Source of the DNA: Bog-473 sp963736525
GTDB taxonomy: Bacteria; Actinomycetota; Acidimicrobiia; Acidimicrobiales; RAAP-2
DNA: 64,000 bases
Direction of reading: 5' to 3'
NCBI GenBank assembly: GCA_963736525.1
Contig: CAVTPF010000025.1
Coordinates: 34,331 to 98,330, forward strand
Shown: positions 1 to 8,039 of the stretch, piece by piece
Layout of the letters: each line of letters begins with the position of its first letter
Position numbering within the stretch: the first letter of the stretch is position 1
Notes under the pieces: model-generated
The model's database searches: none
What the model was told of the DNA's origin: nothing
What the model saw: the letters and a program-made list of their open reading frames with translations, nothing else
Position numbers and translations under genes: made by a program

Positions 1-872
1 GGCTCCCCCGTTGGCCAAGGGGGAGGCGGGTTCCCCGCCGGGCCGGCTCCAGCTCGCGTCGGGCTCGACGTACGCGGGCTCGACCCAGGTCGTCTGCAGC
101 GAGAGCGCCCAGTCCCCCGCGGGGACCGCGACCGGGTGCGACAACGGCACGGTGCTGTTGCGACCCTGGACGCGCCCGCCATACGCCCGTGCGGCCCGCA
201 TACCGGGGGCGACGGGCGCGTCCGCGCCCAGTTGGACGAGCGCGCCGGGCGGTGCAGTGTCGTCGGCGAAGCCACCGCCTCCGAGGACCACCTCGGGCCC
301 CGACGTCTGGAAGGCGGGGCCCTCCACCTGGGCGCGCCAGGCGGCGAGCACGGGATCGCGGGCCGTGGCGGCCGGTTCGTCGGGCAGCCCCTCCACGCCG
401 AGCGCGCCGCAGGCGGCCTCCACGATCGACTGCCAGCCGGTGCAACGGCACAGGTGGGCCCGCAAGGCCGCCTCGACCTCGCGTCTCCCCGGTGGCGTCG
501 AGGCCCCGGGTCCCCCCAGCGCGGCGAGGCGCATCACGATCCCGGGCGTGCAGAACCCGCACTGGCTCGCCCCGTGGGCCACAAAGGCCGACGCCCAGCG
601 GTCGCGGACGTCGGCCGGCAGTCCCTCGATGGTCGTCACGCGACGGCCGGCGACGCGGCGGACCGGCGTCACACAGGCGACCCGGGGGGCACCGTCGACC
701 CACACGGTGCAACACCCGCACTGGCCCTGTGGGCTGCAGCCGTCCTTGGCCGAGCGACAGCCGAGCTCCTCGCGCAGCGCATCGAGGAGGGAGATCCCGT
801 CCGCCACCCGCACGTCCTCGCCGTTCAGGGCGAAGGAGACTCCGGCGGGAGGGTCCGGGGGGGCGTCGGCAC
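1..872 (-). CDS. Xanthine dehydrogenase/aldehyde oxidase-type protein with [2Fe-2S] domains (3' part outside window)
   Basis: Molybdo-hydroxylase of the xanthine dehydrogenase/CO dehydrogenase family. The reverse-strand reading shows a ferredoxin-like [2Fe-2S] motif (GCSPQGQCGCCTVWVDG) and then the second cluster motif (CGFCTPG ... HLCRCTGW). The frame continues past the usual small-subunit end into sequence running off the window, so this is probably a fusion of the small subunit with a molybdopterin-binding subunit. The start is a problem: in the intact frame no ATG, GTG or TTG precedes the first conserved strand (SFALNGE). One extra C in the 7-base run at 857-863 would bring a GTG at 872 into frame. 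It lies just downstream of the ErpA-like Fe-S carrier gene on the same strand. Family assignment is firm; start and full architecture are not. Confidence 0.75.
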
Positions 873-936
873 CCCGGAACGGATCAGGTGTCGTGCCGGT
901 GCCCCTCAGGGGTCCGGGTGCCCGGACGGGCCGGGC

Positions 937-1302
937 TCAGCTGAACGAGGAGCCGCAGCCACAGGTGCGGGTGGCGTTCGGGTTGGTGATGTGGAAGCCG
1001 GCACCCTGCAGCCCGTCGCTGAAGTCCAGCGTGGACCCGCTCAGCAGGTCGGCGCTGGCGGCGTCCACCACGACCTTGACGGTGCCGAACTCCCGGACCA
1101 CGTCGTCCGCCATGATCTCGGTGTCGAAGAACATCTCGTAGCTGTAGCCCGAGCACCCGCCGGGCTTCACGGCCACACGCAGCGCCAGGTCCTCGCCTTC
1201 CTCCTGGGCGAGCAGCTCGGCGACCTTGGAGGTGGCGGCGTCACTGAGAGTGACCGGCGCCGGCTTCTTCCCGATGTTGACGCTCGTGGAGATGGTCGTC
1301 AC
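937..1302 (-). CDS. erpA: HesB/IscA (ErpA-type) iron-sulfur cluster insertion protein
   Basis: A-type Fe-S carrier of 121 residues, the usual family length. It shows the conserved cysteines that hold a cluster for transfer to apoproteins: the first in KPGGCSGYSY and the C-terminal pair in TCGCGSSFS. The start is GTG at 1302, preceded by a clear Shine-Dalgarno sequence (AGGAGG) about six bases away. The gene is divergent from mrp, another Fe-S carrier family, and upstream of the [2Fe-2S] dehydrogenase, which fits a role in cluster delivery. ErpA is the likeliest subfamily, judged by resemblance to the mycobacterial single-copy HesB protein; IscA cannot be excluded. Confidence 0.9.
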   Translation of the reverse strand: MTTISTSVNIGKKPAPVTLSDAATSKVAELLAQEEGEDLALRVAVKPGGCSGYSYEMFFDTEIMADDVVREFGTVKVVVDAASADLLSGSTLDFSDGLQGAGFHITNPNATRTCGCGSSFS

Positions 1303-1445
1303 TGGTTCCTCCTGTTTTTGCCGTACCTGGCCGTGCCGCACCTGGCGGCAGGGCTCAACGTGCCCGCGGACGGCTCCCATGTTACCGGTGCGCACCAGCC
1401 CGTGGCACCGGCCGGCCATCGGGCCGGAAACCAGCGTCAACCAGG

Positions 1446-1451
1446 TAGAAT
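1446..1451 (+). promoter_or_regulatory. -10 element (TAGAAT) of a leaderless mrp transcript
   Basis: TAGAAT ends seven bases before the GTG start of mrp, so transcription should begin at or next to the start codon. There is no Shine-Dalgarno sequence. No good -35 hexamer is visible. Confidence 0.5.
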
Positions 1452-1458
1452 TTTGCCT

Positions 1459-2667
1459 GTGGCCCGACCATCCGACACGGCGACACCACCCGCGGACGAC
1501 ACGCGGGGCAGTGGGCGCGAAGAGGAGGTGCGCGACCGCCTGCGGGCCGTGGTCGACCCCGAGCTCGGGGACACCATCGTCGACCTGGGCATGGTGCGGG
1601 GGGTCACGGTCGATCACGGGGACGTGGTCGTCGAGGTGGCCCTGACCATCGCGGCCTGCCCGCTGCGGAGCCAGATCGAGCGTGACGTCGTGGGCCACGT
1701 CGAGTCGCTGGACTGGGTGCGCTCGGTCGAGGTTCGGGTGGCGGCCATGGACGCCGAGGAGCGTGCAGCCGTCATGTCCCGGGCCCGCTGGAAGGCGCGC
1801 GAGGACGCGCCCGAAACGGCCGTCGCCGCCGGGACCAAGGTGCTCGCCATCGCATCGGGGAAGGGCGGCGTCGGCAAGTCCTCGGTCACGGTCAACCTCG
1901 GGGTCGCGCTGGCCGCTCGCGGCCTCGTGGTGGGCATCCTCGACGCGGACATCTGGGGGTTCTCGATCCCGCGGCTGCTCGGCATGGAGGGTGACGTGGA
2001 GGCGCGCCACGGCAAGATGGTCCCCTTGGAGCGGCGGGTGGGGCCCGGCACGCTCCGCGTGCTCTCCATGGGGTTCCTGGCCGACGAGGAACAGGCGATC
2101 ATGTGGCGCGGGCTCGTGCTGAACCGGGCCGTGCAGCAATTCCTTCAGGACGCCCACTGGGGGGACCTCGACTACCTGCTCATCGACCTGCCTCCCGGAA
2201 CGGGCGACATCCAGATGGGCCTGGCGCGGCTGCTGCCACGGACCGAGCTGCTCGTGGTGACCACCCCGCCGCTCGCCGCCCAGAAGGTGGCGGCGCGGGC
2301 GGCGGACATGGCCCGTCGCGGCTACCTGCGGGTGGCCGGGGTCATCGAGAACATGAGCGACTTCACGTGCGAGCACGGCACGACCTACGCGCTCTTCGGC
2401 TCCGGTGGCGGGGAACGCCTGGCCCGCGGGCTCGGCGTCCCCCTCGTCGGCTCCATCCCCCTGCACCCCGACCTGGCCGCCGGGGGTGACGAGGGTGTGC
2501 CCGTCGCCCTGGCCGGGGAGGGCAGCGAGCTCTCCGACGTGTTCGCGGCGATGGCCCAGGTGATCGCGGAAGAGGTGGCGCCACTCCTCGACGTCGAGGG
2601 GTGCTCGGCCCGGCTCGTGGAGCGGGTGGAGGCGGCCGTGGCCCGGGGCGAGGCCGCGGCGGGCTGA
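1459..2667 (+). CDS. mrp: Mrp/ApbC-family P-loop ATPase, iron-sulfur carrier
   Basis: Mrp/NBP35-type ATPase that binds and transfers Fe-S clusters in the cytoplasm. Residues about 20-100 form the MIP18/DUF59 domain (VDPELGDTIVDLGMV). The NTPase domain follows, with a deviant Walker A (SGKGGVGKSS), the DADIWGFSIP switch and LIDLPPGTGD. The C-terminal CxxC usual in Mrp is not evident; the only cysteine near the expected site is in MSDFTCEHG. Length (402 residues) is typical of actinobacterial Mrp. GTG at 1459 was chosen because of the TAGAAT box seven bases upstream; a TTG at 1453 is the alternative. It is divergent from the ErpA-like gene. Confidence 0.92.
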   Translation: MARPSDTATPPADDTRGSGREEEVRDRLRAVVDPELGDTIVDLGMVRGVTVDHGDVVVEVALTIAACPLRSQIERDVVGHVESLDWVRSVEVRVAAMDAEERAAVMSRARWKAREDAPETAVAAGTKVLAIASGKGGVGKSSVTVNLGVALAARGLVVGILDADIWGFSIPRLLGMEGDVEARHGKMVPLERRVGPGTLRVLSMGFLADEEQAIMWRGLVLNRAVQQFLQDAHWGDLDYLLIDLPPGTGDIQMGLARLLPRTELLVVTTPPLAAQKVAARAADMARRGYLRVAGVIENMSDFTCEHGTTYALFGSGGGERLARGLGVPLVGSIPLHPDLAAGGDEGVPVALAGEGSELSDVFAAMAQVIAEEVAPLLDVEGCSARLVERVEAAVARGEAAAG

Positions 2668-2686
2668 CCGGCGCCCCGGGACAGCT

Positions 2687-2912
2687 TCAGGCGGCAGCCC
2701 AGCGGCTCTCGATCGTGTCCTCCTGCGGGACGCCACCGGGAGCTGCCGGTCGGTGACGTCGCCGTAGACCTCGGGGAGGAGCTCATCCACGCTCGCCGCG
2801 TCCCGCAGGCGGCCGAGGCTGGCGAGGTACTGATGCAGGTCCCCGTCGGGCGGCCGGATGACGACGGTGGGGGGGCGGGCCCGATGCCGAAGTCGGGCAC
2901 CGCCGGGATCAC
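2687..2912 (-). pseudogene. Remnant of a LACTB2-like metallo-beta-lactamase-fold hydrolase
   Basis: Only the two ends and one middle piece of an MBL-fold hydrolase remain in about 226 bases. A GTG overlaps the Nudix stop (GTGA) and begins VIPAVPDFGIGP, a plausible native N-terminus. After the 7-base C/G run at 2869-2875 the frame shifts into TVVIRPPDGDLHQYLASL, typical of the region after the catalytic core, then VDELLPEVYGDVTD from the C-terminal winged-helix domain, then in another frame QEDTIESRWAAA and a stop. The zinc-binding HxHxDH core is absent. Nudix-MBL gene pairs are common in actinobacteria, so the position supports the identification. It cannot be functional as read. Confidence 0.65.
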
Positions 2913-3883
2913 GGCCCGGCGGGTCGGGGGCCGGGCGCCGCCTCGGGGCCCTCCCGGTTGGCCTTCATGGAGACGGCACGCACCGCGTCGTTGAAGTCGC
3001 CGCGAGCCTCGCCGCTCTCGGGGTCCGAGACGGGCGCCCGCTCGTAGCCCGGATCGCCCGGGAGCACGATGCGCATGCCGTTCCCGTCGGGGACCACCTT
3101 CGGCTCGATCGCCGGGACGGTGCTCGACGCCCGCTCGGCCGCCGCCAGCAGCTCGTGGCTGGTCGCGAAGCGACCGATGACCTGGAGGTTGCGGATGGTC
3201 GGGAAGATGATGTCGATCTCACCGGCGCGGTGGCGCGCCAACGCGTCGTGGGGCGAGATCCACACCTCGGCGATCGTCTCGCCCGCGTCGTGCGCCGCGA
3301 TCTGCCCGGAGGGCGCCGCCGCCACGAAGAAGCGCGTGTCGTAGCGCCGCGGCACGCCGCGCGGGGTGATCCAGTGCGCGAAGTAGTGGATGTCACCGAC
3401 GGAGAGCCGCAGGCGCTCGTCCCGCACCAGGTCGAGAAAGCGGCGCGTCCCGGCGTTGACGGAGGCCCGCTCGGCGACGAAGCGGGCCTCCTCGGCGGGA
3501 TCGCCGGCCAGGAGATCGGGCCCAGCGGGGCGCCGGGCCAGCAGCAGACCGGCCTCCTCGAAGGTCTCGCGCACGACGGCCACCCAGTAGGCGAGGCCGC
3601 CCGAGCCGACACCGAGGAGCGCGCTGGCCTCGGCGTCGCTCCGCCCGGCACAGAGCGCCTCGGCCTCCGTGCCCCCGTCGTGCGGATCGACGGCGCCACC
3701 GGGGAACACGTAGGCGCCCCCGACGAAGTCCGAGCGCAGGTTGCGGCGCACCATGAGCACCTGCAGCACGGACCCGCCCCCGGGGGACGGGACGTCGCGT
3801 ACGAGCATCACGGTGGCGGCCGGGCGGATCTCCACCGCGCCGGGATCGGGCGCCGGGGCGGGAGGAGAAGCCGATGGAGGCAC
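2909..3883 (-). CDS. NUDIX hydrolase
   Basis: Nudix-fold pyrophosphohydrolase of 324 residues, resembling the long NUDT19-like group that may act on CoA or acyl-CoA; the substrate cannot be read from sequence. The Nudix box is recognisable as GGAVDP followed by VRETFEEAGLLL, with an insertion between the glycine and REx2EE parts that is usual in this group. GTG at 3883 is chosen because a TACCCT box lies eight bases upstream and there is no Shine-Dalgarno sequence; a GTG at 3835 is the alternative. It overlaps the eroded MBL gene downstream and is divergent from the DUF929 gene. Confidence 0.8.
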   Translation of the reverse strand: MPPSASPPAPAPDPGAVEIRPAATVMLVRDVPSPGGGSVLQVLMVRRNLRSDFVGGAYVFPGGAVDPHDGGTEAEALCAGRSDAEASALLGVGSGGLAYWVAVVRETFEEAGLLLARRPAGPDLLAGDPAEEARFVAERASVNAGTRRFLDLVRDERLRLSVGDIHYFAHWITPRGVPRRYDTRFFVAAAPSGQIAAHDAGETIAEVWISPHDALARHRAGEIDIIFPTIRNLQVIGRFATSHELLAAAERASSTVPAIEPKVVPDGNGMRIVLPGDPGYERAPVSDPESGEARGDFNDAVRAVSMKANREGPEAAPGPRPAGP

Positions 3884-3891
3884 GCCTGCAG

Positions 3892-3897
3892 AGGGTA
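3892..3897 (-). promoter_or_regulatory. -10 element (TACCCT) for the NUDIX gene
   Basis: TACCCT lies eight bases upstream of the GTG at 3883, matching the leaderless pattern seen at mrp and elsewhere in the window. Confidence 0.4.
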
Positions 3898-3959
3898 CCG
3901 GCAGGAACGGGCGGCGCCCCCGAAGCGGCGGCACCCCTTGGCTAACCTGACCCAACCCC

Positions 3960-4862
3960 ATGAGCCAGACCGCCAACGAGACCGCGTCGGCGCCCCTGCT
4001 GCGCCAGATCCCGCGCCGCTACCTGGCACTGGGGTTGATCATCGTGGCCATCATCTTGCTGGGCGCACTCGTCATCGTGCGGGACAGCGCCACACCGGAC
4101 AGCTCGTCGACGGTCGAGGCGTTCGACCCGGCGCCGTCGTCGCTCATCTCCACGCTGGCCTCCGTGCCGGCGTCGGTCTACGACACCATCGGGGTCAGCT
4201 CGCCGGCGAACCCGGTCACGCCCTTGCAGCCCGCAGGGAACGGGAGCACGCCGCTGTGGCTCGCCACGGCGAACGGGGCGCCGCCGCTGCCGGTGGTCTT
4301 CTTCTACGGCGCCGAGTACGCCCCGTACGCGGCCGTCGAGCGCTGGCCCCTGATCCTGGCCCTGTCTCGCTTCGGGACCTTCAAGCAGCTCGGGCTGATG
4401 CAGTCGAGCCCCACCACGGCCTTCGCCGACCTCTCGACGTTCACATTCTGGCAGTCCACCTACACGAGCAAGTACGTGATCCTCGAGTCGGTGGAGCGCT
4501 ACAGCTCCTTGAACCCGACGGGTGCGCGGTATCTCGGCCTGCAGCGCCCCGACGCCAGGCAGGCCGCGGCGATCGCCAGCTACGGGCAGGGCCCTGACAC
4601 GTTCCCCCTCCTGGACGTGGCCAATCGCTACGTGCTCTCGGGGGCGAGCTTCACGCCCGCCGTGTTCTCGGGTCTCTCACAGAGCCAGATCGCCGGGTAT
4701 CTCGCCTCGCCGACCAGCCCCATGACCCAGGCGGTCGTCGCCGCGGCCAACGAGATCACGGCCTCCATCTGCGCGGTCGACGGGGGCAGGCCCGACGCAG
4801 TGTGCGACTCCCGCGCCGTGCAGGCGGCGGATCAGGCGCTGAAGATCACCCCGACGCACTGA
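3960..4862 (+). CDS. DUF929 family protein, single-pass membrane anchored
   Basis: 300-residue protein with one N-terminal transmembrane helix (about residues 22-42, LALGLIIVAIILLGALVIV) and an extracytoplasmic domain. The segment VVFFYGAEYAPYAAVERWP resembles a thioredoxin-like fold in which the usual redox CxxC is replaced; YGAEYAPY matches the DUF929 signature. Two cysteines sit near the C-terminus (SICAVDG, AVCDSR) and could form a disulfide. Function of DUF929 is unknown. A possible -10 (TAACCT at 3943) precedes the ATG by 11 bases. It stands alone between the divergent Nudix gene and whiB. Confidence 0.8.
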   Translation: MSQTANETASAPLLRQIPRRYLALGLIIVAIILLGALVIVRDSATPDSSSTVEAFDPAPSSLISTLASVPASVYDTIGVSSPANPVTPLQPAGNGSTPLWLATANGAPPLPVVFFYGAEYAPYAAVERWPLILALSRFGTFKQLGLMQSSPTTAFADLSTFTFWQSTYTSKYVILESVERYSSLNPTGARYLGLQRPDARQAAAIASYGQGPDTFPLLDVANRYVLSGASFTPAVFSGLSQSQIAGYLASPTSPMTQAVVAAANEITASICAVDGGRPDAVCDSRAVQAADQALKITPTH

Positions 4863-4889
4863 GGCGCCGGGCCCGGGCCGGCAGTCGGC

Positions 4890-5128
4890 TCAGCTGGCCC
4901 GGCGGTCGAGCATCAGCTTGCGCTCGACCTCGTTCATGCCGCCCCAGATCCCGTGGGGCTCCCGGATCCGGATGGCGTAGTCCAAGCACTCGCCCCGCAC
5001 GTGACACTGATCACAAATGGCTTTCGCCCGCAGCTCGCGCGAGGCCTTCTCTTCCTTCCGCTCGGCGTGGGACGGGGGAAAAACACCGCCGCTTGCGGTC
5101 CCCGGCACGCTGCCTTCAACTGCCACAT
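4890..5128 (-). CDS. whiB: WhiB-family Fe-S transcriptional regulator, split by a frameshift
   Basis: WhiB proteins hold a [4Fe-4S] cluster on four cysteines and regulate transcription with the housekeeping sigma factor. The N-terminus starts at ATG 5128 (MWQLKAACRGPQAAVFFP) and carries the first cysteine. After the T5C5 run (5074-5083) the other three cysteines (ICDQCHVRGEC, the C-x2-C-x5-C pattern), the GIWGG turn and a basic tail are in the -1 frame. One missing C in the run, or -1 slippage on it, explains this. AGGGA lies upstream of the ATG. The divergent ArsA pair matches the setting of mycobacterial whiB4, so a WhiB4 orthologue is likely. No start in the second frame restores the first cysteine. 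Confidence 0.8.
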
Positions 5129-5287
5129 CTCTGATCCCTGGCGCATCAAACCCCCCGATAGGGCCAATCAGAACTCCCCCAGGGGCCAAGCTATCGCCGG
5201 GGGAGCTTGCCGTTCAAGGGTCTTGACCAGGATCTTTGGGCGTCGATCGATCCGGGACGCGGGGACGGCAACTACGCTCGGCCCAAC

Positions 5288-6274
5288 ATGGACGTGGGTA
5301 CCTTCTGCGCACAGAGCCACGTCCTCATCGTCGCCGGCAAGGGCGGCGTGGGTAAGACGACGATGAGCGCGGCGGTGGCCCGGATGGCCGCCGACACGGG
5401 ACGATCGGTCCTCATCGTCGAACTCGAGGGCAAGTCCGGAATCACGGCCGCCTTCGGGCTGCGCCAGGACCTCGGCTACGAAGAGGAGCTGCTGGCCCCT
5501 GCCGCCGCCGGCGGTGCGGCGGGGTTGAAGGGCTCGGTGCGGGCCCGGCGCCTCACCCCCGACGACGCGCTGGTGGAGTATCTCGAAGACCACGGCCTGC
5601 GCCGGGTGTCCAGGCGGCTTGCCCACTCCGGGCTCCTCGACGTGGTGGCGACGGCCATCCCGGGCATCCGCGACGTGCTGGTGCTGGGCAAGGTGAAGCA
5701 GCTGGAACGAGAGGCCCTGGCCGACCTGATCGTCGTGGACGCCCCGGCCACCGGCCATGCCATCACCTTCCTGACCTCCGCCAGCGGGCTGGTGAGCGCC
5801 GCCAGGGGAGGCCCGTTGCGGGCCCAGGCCCAGGACGTGGTCGAGCTTTTGAGCAACCCGGCTCGGTGCCGGGTGATCCTGGTCACGTTGCCCGAGGAGC
5901 TGCCGGTCTCGGAGACCATCGAGTCGGCCTACACGCTCGAGGACAAGGCCGGCGTGCAGCTCGGGCCCGTCATCGTGAACGCGTGCGACCCACGGCCGGT
6001 CGGTCTCGACCGGCCGGCCGACGAGGTAGCGGCCGCGGCCGGCGTGGCGCTGCCACCGCGGCACCTGGCGGCGCTCGAGGAGGCCCGGCGCTTCCGGCTG
6101 GCCCGCCATGCCGTGTCCGCCGAGCAGGTCGAACGGCTGCGCCGCGAGCTGCCGTTGCCCCACCTGGTGGTCCCGGCGCTCGACGCCCCCACCATCGGGG
6201 CCGCGGAGACGCAGACACTGGCCGACGCGTTGGCCGAGTCGGTGACGGCCCTCGTGCCCGAGGGCGCCGGATGA
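5288..6274 (+). CDS. ArsA/Get3-like ATPase, first of a pair
   Basis: SIMIBI-class P-loop ATPase of 328 residues. Walker A is GKGGVGKTT, carrying the signature lysine of the deviant Walker motif that reaches across the dimer. LIVVDAPATGHA is the Walker B/switch II region. Together with the next gene it resembles the Rv3679/Rv3680 (BagA/BagB) pair of mycobacteria, which forms a Get3-like complex; arsenite transport is unlikely because no membrane partner is present. ATG 5288 is used; TACGCT nine bases upstream may be its -10 box. It overlaps the next gene by ATGA, so the pair is translationally coupled. Confidence 0.88.
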   Translation: MDVGTFCAQSHVLIVAGKGGVGKTTMSAAVARMAADTGRSVLIVELEGKSGITAAFGLRQDLGYEEELLAPAAAGGAAGLKGSVRARRLTPDDALVEYLEDHGLRRVSRRLAHSGLLDVVATAIPGIRDVLVLGKVKQLEREALADLIVVDAPATGHAITFLTSASGLVSAARGGPLRAQAQDVVELLSNPARCRVILVTLPEELPVSETIESAYTLEDKAGVQLGPVIVNACDPRPVGLDRPADEVAAAAGVALPPRHLAALEEARRFRLARHAVSAEQVERLRRELPLPHLVVPALDAPTIGAAETQTLADALAESVTALVPEGAG

Positions 6275-7416
6275 GCACGATGGCCGGGGCGGAGCCGGGT
6301 TCGGGGGCCGGCTCGGGGTCCGGGTCGGCAGGGCCGTCCGTCACCCTGCCGGGACTGATCACCGAGCGGTCGGTCATCGTGTGCTGCGGCTCGGGTGGCG
6401 TGGGCAAGACGACCGTGTCGGCCACGTTCGGCCTCGCCGCGGCGCGGGCGGGCCGGCGTGCCTGCGTGGTCACCGTCGACCCGGCCCGACGCCTCGCGGA
6501 CGCCCTGGGCGTGCAGTCGCTCCCCAACACGCCCTCGGAGGTCGAAGGTGACTGGCCCGGCCATCTGCACGCGCTGATGCTCGACTCCAAGGGCACCTTC
6601 GACGACCTGGTGCAGCGGTACGCCCGCACCCCGGAGCAGGCGGAATCGATCCTGGCCAACCGGCTGTACCAGAACCTGGCCGGCGCGCTCTCGGGCACGC
6701 AGGAGTACATGGCCATGGAGAAGCTCTACGAGCTGGTCCACTCCAAGGAGTTCGACGTGGTGGTCGTCGACACACCGCCCACCCGCAACGCGCTGGACCT
6801 GTTGGACGCGCCCCGGCGGCTGACCCGGTTCTTGGAGAACCGGCTCTTCCGGGCCATCCTGGTGCCCACCCGCATGTCGCTGCGAGCCGTCAGCGTCGCC
6901 ACGCAGGCGCTGCTGCGGACGATCGCCAAGGTGGCCGGAGCCGAGATCGTGCAGGACGCGGTCTCGTTCTTCCAGGCCTTCGAGGGAATGGAGGACGGGT
7001 TCCGCAGCCGGGCCAGTGCGGTCCACGATCTGCTGGCCGACCCGTCGACGGCCTACGTACTCGTCACCTCGGCACGACCCGATGCCATTGCAGAGGCGGG
7101 TTTCTTCGCCGACAAGTTGGCCGAGCGCGAGGTGGCGGTGTCGGCGCTCGTGGTCAACCGGATCGCGCCGTCCTTCGGCGACGGGATCGGCAATGGTGGC
7201 GGGCCCGTCGACGGCGCCGTCCCTCCGGCGCCGGGACTGGAGCCGCTCGAGGTGAACCTCACCGAGCTCAACATGGTGGCCGCGCGCGAGGAGGCGGCGT
7301 TCGCCGGGCTGGCGGCGAAGGTGTCGCCCGCGCCCGTCGGGCGGATCCCGTTGTTCGGTCAGGACGTGCACGAGCTGGTGGGCCTGCGACGGGCGGCGGA
7401 TCACCTCTTCGGCTGA
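6271..7416 (+). CDS. ArsA/Get3-like ATPase, second of a pair
   Basis: 381-residue partner ATPase. After a Gly/Ser-rich N-terminal tail (about residues 8-24) comes Walker A CGSGGVGKTT, in which the intermonomer signature lysine of Get3 is replaced by serine, then TVDPARRLADALG (switch I region) and VVVDTPPTRNALDLL (switch II/Walker B). This asymmetry between the two paralogues is also known in the mycobacterial BagA/BagB pair. The start codon ATG overlaps the stop of the preceding gene. A hairpin terminator follows at 7440. Substrate or client is unknown. Confidence 0.88.
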   Translation: MSTMAGAEPGSGAGSGSGSAGPSVTLPGLITERSVIVCCGSGGVGKTTVSATFGLAAARAGRRACVVTVDPARRLADALGVQSLPNTPSEVEGDWPGHLHALMLDSKGTFDDLVQRYARTPEQAESILANRLYQNLAGALSGTQEYMAMEKLYELVHSKEFDVVVVDTPPTRNALDLLDAPRRLTRFLENRLFRAILVPTRMSLRAVSVATQALLRTIAKVAGAEIVQDAVSFFQAFEGMEDGFRSRASAVHDLLADPSTAYVLVTSARPDAIAEAGFFADKLAEREVAVSALVVNRIAPSFGDGIGNGGGPVDGAVPPAPGLEPLEVNLTELNMVAAREEAAFAGLAAKVSPAPVGRIPLFGQDVHELVGLRRAADHLFG

Positions 7417-7439
7417 ACAAGTCGGCGGCTGACGTGCCC

Positions 7440-7466
7440 GCCGGCGTGCCCGCCGGCGATGTTTTT
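7440..7466 (+). terminator. Intrinsic terminator after the ArsA pair
   Basis: Perfect 7-bp stem GCCGGCG / CGCCGGC with loop TGCC, followed by GATG and five T. It lies 24 bases after the second ATPase stop. Confidence 0.6.
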
Positions 7467-7558
7467 CAAAACTGTAAATGACTCTGTTTAGAGAACGGGG
7501 CGTCGGCACGCCCCGACGCATCGTCGCCACGGGTTACCGTCCCTGCACACGGGTCCGA

Positions 7559-7564
7559 TAGTGT
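7559..7564 (+). promoter_or_regulatory. -10 element (TAGTGT) of a leaderless transcript
   Basis: TAGTGT ends seven bases before the GTG at 7572. TTACCG at 7534-7539, 19 bases upstream, is a possible -35. Confidence 0.45.
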
Positions 7565-7571
7565 CCGGTCG

Positions 7572-8027
7572 GTGCAGACCATCCTGGTCGCCAGCGACGC
7601 GCCGATCCTCCGACGGGAAATCGAGGCCGTGATCAGCGGGCCCGATGTGGCGATGGATGCAGTGACGTCGGGTCCCGAGGTGGTGGCGTTCGTCGCCGAG
7701 GAATCGCCCGACCTGGTCATCGTCGACATGCAGATGGGCAACATGGGGGGCATGGCCGTGTGCCTGGAGCTGCGGCTGCAGGAGTCGTACGACGCCGTCG
7801 ACCACATACCCGTGCTCATGCTGCTCGACCGCCGGCCCGACGTGTTCCTGGCGCGCCGTTCGGGAGCCGAGGGTTGGCTGGTGAAACCGCTCGACCCGCT
7901 GCGACTCCGGCGCGCCGTCAATGCGATTCTGGACGGCGGGACCTTCGCCGACGACTCGTTCACGCCCGTGCCCGTGCTGGTGGGCGCCGGACCCGAGCTG
8001 CAATCGGGACCCGACCCCACCCCCTGA
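7572..8027 (+). CDS. Stand-alone response-regulator receiver-like protein
   Basis: 151 residues covering one receiver domain. The phospho-acceptor aspartate is in LVIVDMQM, the conserved lysine in GWLVKPLDP. The acidic pocket near the N-terminus has one aspartate (ASDAP) rather than the usual pair, so magnesium binding may be altered. There is no output domain and no histidine kinase nearby; the C-terminal 30 residues look disordered. The GTG start follows a -10 box by seven bases, indicating a leaderless message. It is followed after 12 bases by the CBS-domain gene and may be co-transcribed with it. Confidence 0.72.
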   Translation: MQTILVASDAPILRREIEAVISGPDVAMDAVTSGPEVVAFVAEESPDLVIVDMQMGNMGGMAVCLELRLQESYDAVDHIPVLMLLDRRPDVFLARRSGAEGWLVKPLDPLRLRRAVNAILDGGTFADDSFTPVPVLVGAGPELQSGPDPTP

Positions 8028-8039
8028 CCCGGCACCCCC

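Noticed and set aside
136..1458. Long plus-strand open frame upstream of and in frame with mrp
   Set aside because: It is the complement of the [2Fe-2S] dehydrogenase and ErpA-like genes; high GC keeps it open and it has no domain of its own. The leaderless GTG at 1459 explains the mrp start.
5288..7416. ArsA-like pair as an arsenite efflux system
   Set aside because: No ArsB/Acr3, ArsR or ArsD is nearby and the neighbourhood matches the whiB4-linked Get3-like pair.
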